Assembly (NCBI GenBank): GCA_946479615.1
Contig: CAMLGR010000064.1
Coordinates: 1-24,046 of the forward strand
Source of the DNA: an uncultured Bacteroidota bacterium
GTDB taxonomy: Bacteria > Bacteroidota > Bacteroidia > Chitinophagales > Chitinophagaceae
DNA length: 24,046 nt
Direction of reading: 5' to 3'
Shown here: one piece after another, positions 14,531 to 21,089 of the stretch
How the letters are laid out: each line of letters starts with the position of its first letter
Position numbering within the stretch: position 1 is the first letter of the stretch
Notes under the pieces: model-generated
Told to the model about the DNA's origin: nothing
Database searches by the model: none
What the model saw: the letters and a program-made list of their open reading frames with translations, nothing else
Made by a program: the position numbers and the translations under genes

Positions 14531-16876
14531 ATGAAGAACGAATTGCAAAGACAGCAGGCGCTGGAATATCATGCGAAAGGAAGACCCGGAAAGATTGAAG
14601 TGATACCCACCAAAGACGCCAAAACACAACGCGATCTTTCTCTTGCGTATTCACCCGGCGTAGCAGAACCCTGCAAAGACATAGCAGCGAATAAAGAAGA
14701 TGTTTATAAATATACAGCCAAAGGAAACCTGGTAGCTGTGATCAGTAACGGAACTGCTGTATTAGGCTTGGGCGATATCGGCCCCGAAGCCGGCAAACCC
14801 GTGATGGAAGGCAAAGGAGTACTTTTCAAAATCTTCGCTGATATCGATGTATTCGATATCGAGATCGCAGAAAAGGACCCGGAGAAATTAGTACAGATCA
14901 TCAAAGCGCTTGAACCCACATTTGGTGGTATCAACCTGGAAGACATCAAAGCACCGGAATGTTTTTATATTGAAAAGAAATTAAAAGAACAACTGAACAT
15001 TCCTGTCATGCATGATGATCAGCATGGCACTGCGATCATCAGTGCAGCCGCGCTGCTGAATGCACTGGAAATTCAAAAAAAGAAAATCGACAGGGTAAAG
15101 TTTGTCGTCAATGGTGCCGGTGCAGCAGCAGTAGCCTGTATGAAACTATATATTGGGCTGGGTGCCAAAAAAGAAAATTTCCTGGTATATGATAGTAAAG
15201 GATTGATCCACCAGGACCGCACCGATCTCGATGAATTGAAAAAAGAATTTATTTCCGACAGTAAAGCATCTACCCTGGAAGCCGGTCTGAAAGAAGCCGA
15301 TGTGTTTATCGGTCTCAGCAAAGGAAATGTGATCTCACAGGACATGGTCAAATCGATGGCGAAGAACCCGATCGTGTTTGCCATGGCCAATCCTGATCCT
15401 GAGATCAGTTGGGAAGATGCGACCGCTGCAAGAAAAGATATCATCATGGCTACAGGCCGCAGCGATTATCCCAACCAGGTGAATAATGTACTCGGGTTTC
15501 CCTATATTTTCCGCGGCGCACTGGATGTGAGAGCAACACAGATCAATGAAGCGATGAAACTCGCAGCTGTGAAAGCGCTGGCTGAATTAGCCAAAACGCC
15601 GGTACCGGATATGGTGAACCTCGCTTACAATGAAAAGACGATCACCTTTGGTCCTAATTATATTATTCCCAAACCTCTTGATCCGCGTTTGTTATCGACG
15701 GTGTCGCCAGCCGTTGCCAGGGCAGCTATGGAAAGTGGTGTAGCCCAATACCCGATCACTAATTGGGAAGTATATGTTTCCGATCTTGAAAAACGCCTGG
15801 GACTGGATAACCAGGTAATGCGCGCGATCAGCAGCAAGGCGCGGCGCGATCCGAAACGAATTGTTTTTGCAGAAGCAGATAATGTAAAAATTCTCAAAGC
15901 CGCACAGATCGTATTCGATGAAGGTATCGGCTACCCGATATTGCTGGGAGATGAAACAAAGATCAGGAATATCGCGGTTGTCAATGGTATCGATATCGAA
16001 GGATTACCGATACTCGATCCGCGCAGCGATAGTACCGAAGAAAAAAGAAACCTCTACGCAGAAACATTCTTTAAGAAAAGAAACCGCAAAGGGTTCAATG
16101 CCTACGAAGCGAAAAAGGTAATGCGTGACCGGAACTATTTCGGTTGCATGATGGTGGAAAACGGAGAAGCAGATGGCATGATATCAGGATTGACCAAGAA
16201 TTATCCCGATACCATACGTCCTGCTATTCAAACGATCGGCACCGAAGATGGTGTGAGCAAGATCGCGGGGATGTATATGATGCTGACCAAAAGAGGGCCT
16301 TTATTCCTCGCTGATACAACGGTCAATTTTAACCCGACTGCAGAAGAACTGGCCGAGATCACTTTATTGACGGCCAAAGAAGTCCGGAATTTCAATATCA
16401 CACCGCGTATTGCCATGCTGAGCTACTCCAATTTCGGCAGCAGCAATTCGCCCGAAGCCAAACTGGTAGCCGAAGCCCGCAAAATAGTAAAAGGCAAAAT
16501 GCCTTCGCTGCTGGTGGATGGCGAAATACAGGCCAATATGGCTTTCAATAATGATTTATTAAAAGAAAATTATCCTTTCTCCGAACTGGTGGATAAAGAT
16601 GTAAACACGCTTATCTTCCCCAACCTGGCAGCAGGGAATGTTACCTATAATATCCTGAAAGAGATCGGCAGCATGGATGCGATCGGGCCGGTATTATTGG
16701 GTTTGAAAAAACCGGTACACGTATTGCAACTGGGTAGTTCGGTTAGAAGTATTGTGAATATGGCATTGATCACGGTAGTGGATGCACAGATCAAATGCAA
16801 AAATTCATTGACCGATGAAATCGTAAATAAATCACCCTGGTGGAAAAGATTCAAAAAAACCAATAAAGATGTGTGA
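14531..16876 (+). CDS. maeB: NADP-dependent malic enzyme with C-terminal phosphotransacetylase domain
   Basis: The 781-aa protein is a hybrid malic enzyme that decarboxylates malate to pyruvate with reduction of NAD(P)+. The malic domain (about 1-425) shows [14 protein letters not shown] with the catalytic tyrosine, K100 in [15 protein letters not shown], metal ligands in [14 protein letters not shown] and HDDQHGTA (D162-D163), and a Rossmann turn [12 protein letters not shown]. From about 425 to 765 a phosphate acetyl/butyryltransferase-like domain follows ([51 protein letters not shown]). In characterised E. coli MaeB the PTA-like part binds acetyl-CoA and regulates the malic activity without transferase activity; the same is likely here. 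Length is typical for MaeB-type fusions (about 760 aa). The gene stands apart by 206 nt upstream and 168 nt downstream. Confidence 0.97.
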   Translation: MKNELQRQQALEYHAKGRPGKIEVIPTKDAKTQRDLSLAYSPGVAEPCKDIAANKEDVYKYTAKGNLVAVISNGTAVLGLGDIGPEAGKPVMEGKGVLFKIFADIDVFDIEIAEKDPEKLVQIIKALEPTFGGINLEDIKAPECFYIEKKLKEQLNIPVMHDDQHGTAIISAAALLNALEIQKKKIDRVKFVVNGAGAAAVACMKLYIGLGAKKENFLVYDSKGLIHQDRTDLDELKKEFISDSKASTLEAGLKEADVFIGLSKGNVISQDMVKSMAKNPIVFAMANPDPEISWEDATAARKDIIMATGRSDYPNQVNNVLGFPYIFRGALDVRATQINEAMKLAAVKALAELAKTPVPDMVNLAYNEKTITFGPNYIIPKPLDPRLLSTVSPAVARAAMESGVAQYPITNWEVYVSDLEKRLGLDNQVMRAISSKARRDPKRIVFAEADNVKILKAAQIVFDEGIGYPILLGDETKIRNIAVVNGIDIEGLPILDPRSDSTEEKRNLYAETFFKKRNRKGFNAYEAKKVMRDRNYFGCMMVENGEADGMISGLTKNYPDTIRPAIQTIGTEDGVSKIAGMYMMLTKRGPLFLADTTVNFNPTAEELAEITLLTAKEVRNFNITPRIAMLSYSNFGSSNSPEAKLVAEARKIVKGKMPSLLVDGEIQANMAFNNDLLKENYPFSELVDKDVNTLIFPNLAAGNVTYNILKEIGSMDAIGPVLLGLKKPVHVLQLGSSVRSIVNMALITVVDAQIKCKNSLTDEIVNKSPWWKRFKKTNKDV

Positions 16877-16884
16877 GGGAGAAT

Positions 16885-16985
16885 GAGGAATGATGAATTG
16901 AAAATTATGAATGAATCGTACCAGTAGAAAACTCCTGTTGTTTTACACCCATTCATAATTCATAATTCTCAATTCATCATTCCTC
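16885..16985. repeat. 26-bp inverted repeat between malic enzyme and transporter genes
   Basis: Arms 16885-16910 and 16960-16985 match at 25 of 26 positions; the core reads GGAATGATGAATTGAAAA on the left. The right arm is extended by tandem ATTCATAATT words. The left arm starts 8 nt after the malic enzyme stop, so the stem could protect or terminate that mRNA, but no U tract follows. Confidence 0.85.
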
Positions 16986-17044
16986 CTCCAACTCTTAATT
17001 CATAAAATCCTTCTTTCGTCGTATTTTACACCCTAATTATTCTC

Positions 17045-17782
17045 ATGACATTTATCAGAGATATAGGCCGTTACCTGCTGATGCTGAAGGGTATGTTTTC
17101 CAAACCTGAGAATGGGAAGATGTACTGGAAAGAATTCATGCATCAATGTTCCGATATTGGTATCGGTTCGTTTGGTATCGTAGCAATTATTTCTGTCTTT
17201 ATCGGCGCCGTTTCTACCCTGCAAACGGCTTACCAGCTGATCACCCCCCTGATTCCCTTATCAACTATCGCTGTGATCGTCCGCGATACGGTTATTCTTG
17301 AATTTGCCCCTACCCTTACCTGTATCGTACTGGCCGGTGTGGTAGGCAGTAAGATCGCCAGTGAACTGGGAAATATGCGGGTAAGCGAGCAGATCGATGC
17401 GCTCGAGATCATGGGCATCAATACCAAATCATACCTGGTGATGCCAAAGATCATTGCAGGCTTGCTGATGATCCCCATGCTGGTAGCGATCGCTATGGCA
17501 TTGGGTATCTGGGGAGGGCGTCTGGCAGCCACGACGGCCGGTATCCTTTCGGGTGATACATTCGACAAAGGACTTCATGAAGGATTTATTCCCTACAACG
17601 TTTTCTTTGCCCTGGCCAAATCCTACACATTCGCTTTTATCATTTGCAGTATTCCTGCATTCTTTGGATATTATGTACAGGGTGGTTCGCTCGAGATCGG
17701 TCGCGCCAGTACCAAAGCCGTTGTGGTAAGTTGTGTGATGATCCTTTTCGCAGATTATATCTTATCAGCTATCTTGTTGTAA
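17045..17782 (+). CDS. mlaE: MlaE-family ABC transporter permease
   Basis: The 245-aa integral inner-membrane protein belongs to the MlaE/YrbE permease family, which with an MlaF ATPase and an MCE protein moves phospholipids between the inner and outer membranes. An N-terminal amphipathic helix carrying the YLLMLKGMFSKPENGK stretch precedes hydrophobic segments at about 43-66, 75-105, 130-165, 190-215 and 222-245. Family signatures are the loop RDTVILEFAPTLTCIVLAG, the conserved ASELGNMRVSEQIDALEIMG and the LVMPKIIAGLLMIPML helix. It lies 66 nt upstream of a matching ATPase. The usual third gene, for the MCE-domain protein MlaD, is not in the window, so this is part of a split system. The symbol is used for the family, not proven orthology. 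Confidence 0.93.
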   Translation: MTFIRDIGRYLLMLKGMFSKPENGKMYWKEFMHQCSDIGIGSFGIVAIISVFIGAVSTLQTAYQLITPLIPLSTIAVIVRDTVILEFAPTLTCIVLAGVVGSKIASELGNMRVSEQIDALEIMGINTKSYLVMPKIIAGLLMIPMLVAIAMALGIWGGRLAATTAGILSGDTFDKGLHEGFIPYNVFFALAKSYTFAFIICSIPAFFGYYVQGGSLEIGRASTKAVVVSCVMILFADYILSAILL

Positions 17783-17792
17783 TAATAAAACT

Positions 17793-17832
17793 GTCAAAGG
17801 ACAGGTTCAACTATTCACTATTGACCTTTGAC
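17793..17832. repeat. Short inverted repeat between permease and ATPase genes
   Basis: GTCAAAGG (17793-17800) and CCTTTGAC (17825-17832) form a perfect 8-bp stem with a 24-nt loop inside the 66-nt gap. The word ATTCACT also occurs twice. It could tune expression of the second gene (inference). Confidence 0.6.
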
Positions 17833-17848
17833 CATTCACTTATAACCC

Positions 17849-18655
17849 GTGATTGAAGTAAAAAATATAAAAAAGGCTTTTGGCGAGAAAGTGGTCATCC
17901 AGGATGTAAGTTCTGTGATGAAAGCAGGACAATGCAACCTGATCATTGGTTCCAGCGGAAGCGGCAAGACCGTATTGATGAAATGCATGGTAGGTCTTTT
18001 TACACCCGATAGCGGCGAGATCCTTTACAATGGCAAGGATTTTATCAATATGAACCCGGAAGAAAAAACAGAGATCCGCAAAGAGATCGGTATGCTGTTC
18101 CAGGGTTCGGCCCTATTCGATAGCCAGACCGTAGAACAAAATGTGATGTTCCCGCTCGATATGTTTACCCGGGATAATTATTCACAGAAACTAAGACGCG
18201 TCAATGAAGTGCTTGACCGTGTAAAACTGGTAGACGCCAATAAAAAATTCCCATCCGAGTTAAGCGGTGGCATGAAAAAACGGGTAGCGCTGGCAAGAGC
18301 CATCGTATTAAATCCCAAATATCTTTTCTGCGATGAGCCCAATTCGGGGCTTGATCCGCTCACTTCCCTCGTTATCGATAAACTGATCAAGGAGATCACT
18401 ACCGAATTCGATATTACGACCGTGGTCAACACACACGATATGAACAGTGTGATGGAGATCGGCGATTATATCCTTTATATGTACCAGGGCCACAAGGAAT
18501 GGGAAGGAAATAACAAAGAGATCATCTTCAGTAAAAATCAGCGCCTCAACGAATTCATCTTCGCTTCAGAGTTCCTGAAAGACGCCAAAGAAATGCGCAT
18601 GCTGGAAGAAACCGGTAAAATGCCCGGTCATTCCCATTCCAAACCCGATCAGTAG
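17849..18655 (+). CDS. mlaF: MlaF-type ABC transporter ATP-binding protein
   Basis: The 268-aa cytoplasmic ATPase powers the MlaE permease encoded just upstream. All ABC motifs are present: Walker A GSSGSGKT (34-41), Q-loop glutamine Q85 in LFQGSALFDS, signature LSGGM (138-142), Walker B FCDEP with D162 and E163, and the switch histidine H196 in NTHDMN. The sequence FDSQTVEQNVMFPL and LSGGMKKRVALARAI are typical of the MlaF/MceG branch, and a C-terminal tail of about 30 residues ends with a His-rich HSHSKPDQ. The gene appears to start with GTG at 17849; the next in-frame ATG (residue 24) would remove the first beta strand. Start codon choice is fairly secure, family assignment firm. Confidence 0.93.
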   Translation: MIEVKNIKKAFGEKVVIQDVSSVMKAGQCNLIIGSSGSGKTVLMKCMVGLFTPDSGEILYNGKDFINMNPEEKTEIRKEIGMLFQGSALFDSQTVEQNVMFPLDMFTRDNYSQKLRRVNEVLDRVKLVDANKKFPSELSGGMKKRVALARAIVLNPKYLFCDEPNSGLDPLTSLVIDKLIKEITTEFDITTVVNTHDMNSVMEIGDYILYMYQGHKEWEGNNKEIIFSKNQRLNEFIFASEFLKDAKEMRMLEETGKMPGHSHSKPDQ

Positions 18656-18710
18656 TTAGTATGCCATCCTCACCCGGAACAGGAAAACAATTATAACTAT
18701 CCTGAAATGA

Positions 18711-18745
18711 CTGCCAGCTGAGAACTGGCAACTGCTGACTGGCAG
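18711..18745. repeat. Inverted repeat over the sucD -33 region
   Basis: CTGCCAG (18711-18717) and CTGGCAG (18739-18745) are complementary, and a second CTGGC word at 18725-18729 offers an alternative stem with GCCAG. The right half overlaps the -33 element of the likely sucD promoter. Confidence 0.6.
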
Positions 18746-18761
18746 AAATCCCTTACTTTTG
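18732..18761 (+). promoter_or_regulatory. Probable sucD promoter (Bacteroidota type)
   Basis: CTG at 18732-18734, 19 nt, then TACTTTTG at 18754-18761, an exact TAnnTTTG box. Layout and the CTG variant are the same as for deoC. The predicted start near 18766 gives a 5' leader of about 28 nt. Confidence 0.6.
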
Positions 18762-18793
18762 CCCAACTTTTTATACCTCATAAAGTATCATTC

Positions 18794-19669
18794 ATGAGCA
18801 TTCTCGTTAATAAAAACTCCAAAGTATTAGTACAGGGATTTACCGGCACCGAAGGCACGTTTCATGCTACCCAGATGATCGAATATGGCACCAACCTGGT
18901 AGGTGGTGTAACCCCGGGCAAAGGCGGTAACAAGCATCTCGATAAACCTGTTTTCAACACCGTAGCCGATTGCGTGAAAACAACCGGCGCTGATGTCAGC
19001 ATCATATTTGTACCACCGGCTTTTGCTGCAGACGCCATTATGGAAGCAGCCGATGCCGGTATCCGTCTCGTGGTTTGTATTACAGAAGGTATTCCCGTGC
19101 AGGATATGGTTAAAGTAAAAAATTATTTACTCGGGAAAGAGACCCGTCTTATCGGGCCCAATTGCCCGGGTGTGATCACCGCCGGTGAATGCAAAGTGGG
19201 CATCATGCCGGGTTTTGTATTCAAAAGCGGCCGTATCGGCATCGTTTCCAAATCGGGTACGCTCACCTACGAAGCAGCCGACCAGGTAGCCAAAGCAGGA
19301 TTGGGCATTTCTACTGCCGTAGGTATCGGTGGCGACCCGATCATCGGGACAACGACCAAAGAAGCGGTAGAGCTTTTCATGAATGATCCCGGCACCGATG
19401 CTATCGTTATGATCGGTGAGATCGGTGGTGGCATGGAAGCAGAAGCTGCCAACTGGATCAAATCAAATGGCAATAAAAAACCCGTTGTAGGATTTATTGC
19501 CGGTCAGACAGCGCCTCCCGGAAGAAGGATGGGCCATGCCGGTGCCATCGTTGGCGGCGCAGACGATACAGCCGCTGCTAAGATGAAGATCATGAGCGAA
19601 TGCGGTATTCATGTAGTAAGCAGCCCGGCGGATATTGGGAAGAAGATGGCGGAAGTGATCAAGAAATAA
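18794..19669 (+). CDS. sucD: Succinate-CoA ligase subunit alpha
   Basis: The 291-aa alpha subunit of succinyl-CoA synthetase catalyses, with the beta subunit, the TCA-cycle conversion of succinyl-CoA to succinate with ATP or GTP formation. The N-terminal CoA-binding domain shows [17 protein letters not shown] and GGVTPGKGG. The second domain shows [20 protein letters not shown] and SKSGTLTYE. The phosphorylated catalytic histidine is H248 in [12 protein letters not shown]. Length matches E. coli SucD (289 aa). The beta-subunit gene sucC is not adjacent in this window, so the two subunits are encoded apart or sucC lies elsewhere. A Bacteroidota-type promoter upstream and a strong terminator downstream make this a single-gene unit. 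The assignment is very secure. Confidence 0.98.
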   Translation: MSILVNKNSKVLVQGFTGTEGTFHATQMIEYGTNLVGGVTPGKGGNKHLDKPVFNTVADCVKTTGADVSIIFVPPAFAADAIMEAADAGIRLVVCITEGIPVQDMVKVKNYLLGKETRLIGPNCPGVITAGECKVGIMPGFVFKSGRIGIVSKSGTLTYEAADQVAKAGLGISTAVGIGGDPIIGTTTKEAVELFMNDPGTDAIVMIGEIGGGMEAEAANWIKSNGNKKPVVGFIAGQTAPPGRRMGHAGAIVGGADDTAAAKMKIMSECGIHVVSSPADIGKKMAEVIKK

Positions 19670-19737
19670 GGAATTAAGAATAATAAATAAGGAATGAGAA
19701 AATAACAGGTTGAATATTGCTTCTTATTAATCTATAT

Positions 19738-19769
19738 AAAAAGCCTCTCTGAAAACAGAGAGGCTTTTT
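19738..19769. terminator. Bidirectional terminator between sucD and the DUF4476 gene
   Basis: AAAAAGCCTCTCTG pairs perfectly with its complement (19756-19769) around an AAAA loop, with a T run on the right and an A run on the left. The two neighbouring genes converge here, so it serves both. The preceding 68 nt (19670-19737) are AT-rich, contain the GGAATGAG word seen in another gap, and hold no gene. Confidence 0.95.
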
Positions 19770-19815
19770 CATTTCCATCAATCCCAAAAATCCTATAAAT
19801 CATGGTTCAGACATC

Positions 19816-20577
19816 TTACCGGGCGCTACGGATAAAACGGGCCAGATCATCTTTACTGCTGCTGAAGTTGAACGCATCATTGATCAGCGAATAGTTTCTT
19901 TTATCAACCGTATTGGCATAGGCTTGTTTCGCGAGATCAAGTTTATTGCTTTCAAAACTGAACATCATCACCAGTTCTTTTACCTGCGCTGTGGTCAGAC
20001 TATTATTCCTTACAACCTGTGTAGCTGATTTCAGCTTATTGCTTTCCAGCCATTCTTTGTCGATGGATTGCAGAACGGCATCAAACTCACGTGCATCCAT
20101 TCCTGCATCATAACCACTGTGGTTATCATATCCACCCCATTGACCGCCACGATCATTGCTGTAATCGCCTGATTGGTTACCACGGCTGAAATCGAAATCC
20201 CGGCCGCCGCGACCATATCCGCCGGCAGTACTGCGTGTATCGGAGATCGTAGCCTTACCAAACCTGTCGATAGAGATCATGGTATTGGCACGGGGTTTCA
20301 CTCCAATCGTACCGTTATATACCACTTCATATTTCTTTCCGAAAATGAAGAACAAACCTGTATTCTTTTCCTGGTAGATCTTTACCTGGTGATTACCGGC
20401 TTCAAGACCCTGGATGCTTACATAATTATCGGCAGGTTCAAAACGGCGGCCGTCGACAACTACTTTTAAATTGGACTGGCTGACCGATTGAATCGTCAAT
20501 GTACTCTTGGGTTTTGCCGCAGCAAAAACAGAGATTGTAAGAATTAAAGAAGCTAAAAGTGTAGAAATTTTTTTCAT
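19816..20577 (-). CDS. Exported DUF4476 domain protein
   Basis: The 253-aa protein has a signal peptide (MKKISTLLASLILTISVFA, cut near 20). Residues about 25-95 form a beta-rich, PEGA-like domain (LKVVVDGRRFEPADNYVSI). Residues about 113-157 are low complexity, rich in Gly, Arg, Asp, Ser and Asn, like a flexible linker. Residues about 160-252 match DUF4476: MDAREFDAVLQSIDKEWLES, then LTTAQVKELVMMFSFESNKL, then a third helical repeat with DAFNFSSSKDDLARFI. The domain is common in secreted Bacteroidota proteins and has no known function; a helical-bundle fold is likely. The gene is preceded by a 40-aa ORF ending 2 nt upstream, suggesting coupled translation. Domain identity is firm, role unknown. 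Confidence 0.9.
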   Translation of the reverse strand: MKKISTLLASLILTISVFAAAKPKSTLTIQSVSQSNLKVVVDGRRFEPADNYVSIQGLEAGNHQVKIYQEKNTGLFFIFGKKYEVVYNGTIGVKPRANTMISIDRFGKATISDTRSTAGGYGRGGRDFDFSRGNQSGDYSNDRGGQWGGYDNHSGYDAGMDAREFDAVLQSIDKEWLESNKLKSATQVVRNNSLTTAQVKELVMMFSFESNKLDLAKQAYANTVDKRNYSLINDAFNFSSSKDDLARFIRSAR

Positions 20578-20579
20578 GA

Positions 20580-20702
20580 TTATTTGTTTTTAAGATAAGT
20601 AATAAAGGCCATCTGGTACTTACCGGCAAAAGGACCATAAAGGCCGAACCTGTTTTTAATACCGGTGCTGAATTTTTCGATCATTTCTTTTATACTTTTC
20701 AT
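20580..20702 (-). CDS. Small 40-aa protein upstream of the DUF4476 gene
   Basis: An ATG at 20702 opens a 40-codon frame ending with TAA, 2 nt before the DUF4476 start. The product begins MKSIKEMIEKF, continues through NRFGLYGPFAG and ends ITYLKNK. It is basic, without signal peptide or cysteine, with a possible short amphipathic helix at the N-terminus. A Bacteroidota-like promoter lies just upstream of its ATG, so the small frame sits at the head of the mRNA. It could be a real small protein or a leader peptide controlling the downstream gene. I do not recognise a family. Support comes from position, the ATG, tight coupling and a protein-like residue mix. Confidence 0.55.
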   Translation of the reverse strand: MKSIKEMIEKFSTGIKNRFGLYGPFAGKYQMAFITYLKNK

Positions 20703-20728
20703 TAGCTGCTTATTTGCTTATTTAGTTT

Positions 20729-20758
20729 CAAAGCATATGCCATCGTGCCGGATTTCAA
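20729..20758 (-). promoter_or_regulatory. Possible promoter for the small ORF and DUF4476 gene
   Basis: On the - strand TTG (20758-20756), 18 nt, then TATGCTTTG (20737-20729). It resembles TTG-N19-TAnnTTTG with one additional base inside the -7 box. It places a transcript start about 20 nt before the small ORF's ATG. Confidence 0.4.
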
Positions 20759-20816
20759 TGAAGGAAACGTTAAAGGGAAAATAGAAGCAAAAAAACTATG
20801 ACATTAAAAAGAGTAA

Positions 20817-20837
20817 AACCCTTTACAGGAAAGGGTT
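20817..20837. other. 8-bp perfect hairpin in the divergent DUF4476/A2M gap
   Basis: AACCCTTT and AAAGGGTT flank ACAGG. No T run follows. The gap 20703-21089 (387 nt) otherwise shows no ORF, no RNA gene I can recognise, and no clear promoter for the rightward gene; AACCTTTG at 20941-20948 and TACCTTG at 21060-21066 are only partial -7 matches. Confidence 0.4.
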
Positions 20838-21089
20838 ACAAGCCAATGTTATTTAAGGTTAATAGCTCTTTTTACACCCGGTTATTCCTGTAGAAGGGAA
20901 GAATGATTGTTAAGGAAAAAGAAAGTTTTTTCCAGCATTAAACCTTTGCGCCCGCTGGTAATCTATGCGCCTTTTTGGGTGAAAATCCGGAAGAATTAAT
21001 CTGCCCTTTCTTTATGCAATTGGGGACAACCCTGCATCATAACCCTGCACAAGTTTATTTACCTTGTACCTGATTTTAATATCTTAATT

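Noticed and set aside
20703..21089. Small RNA or riboswitch in the long divergent gap
   Set aside because: Only one 8-bp hairpin without a T run is visible, with no recognisable conserved aptamer motif.
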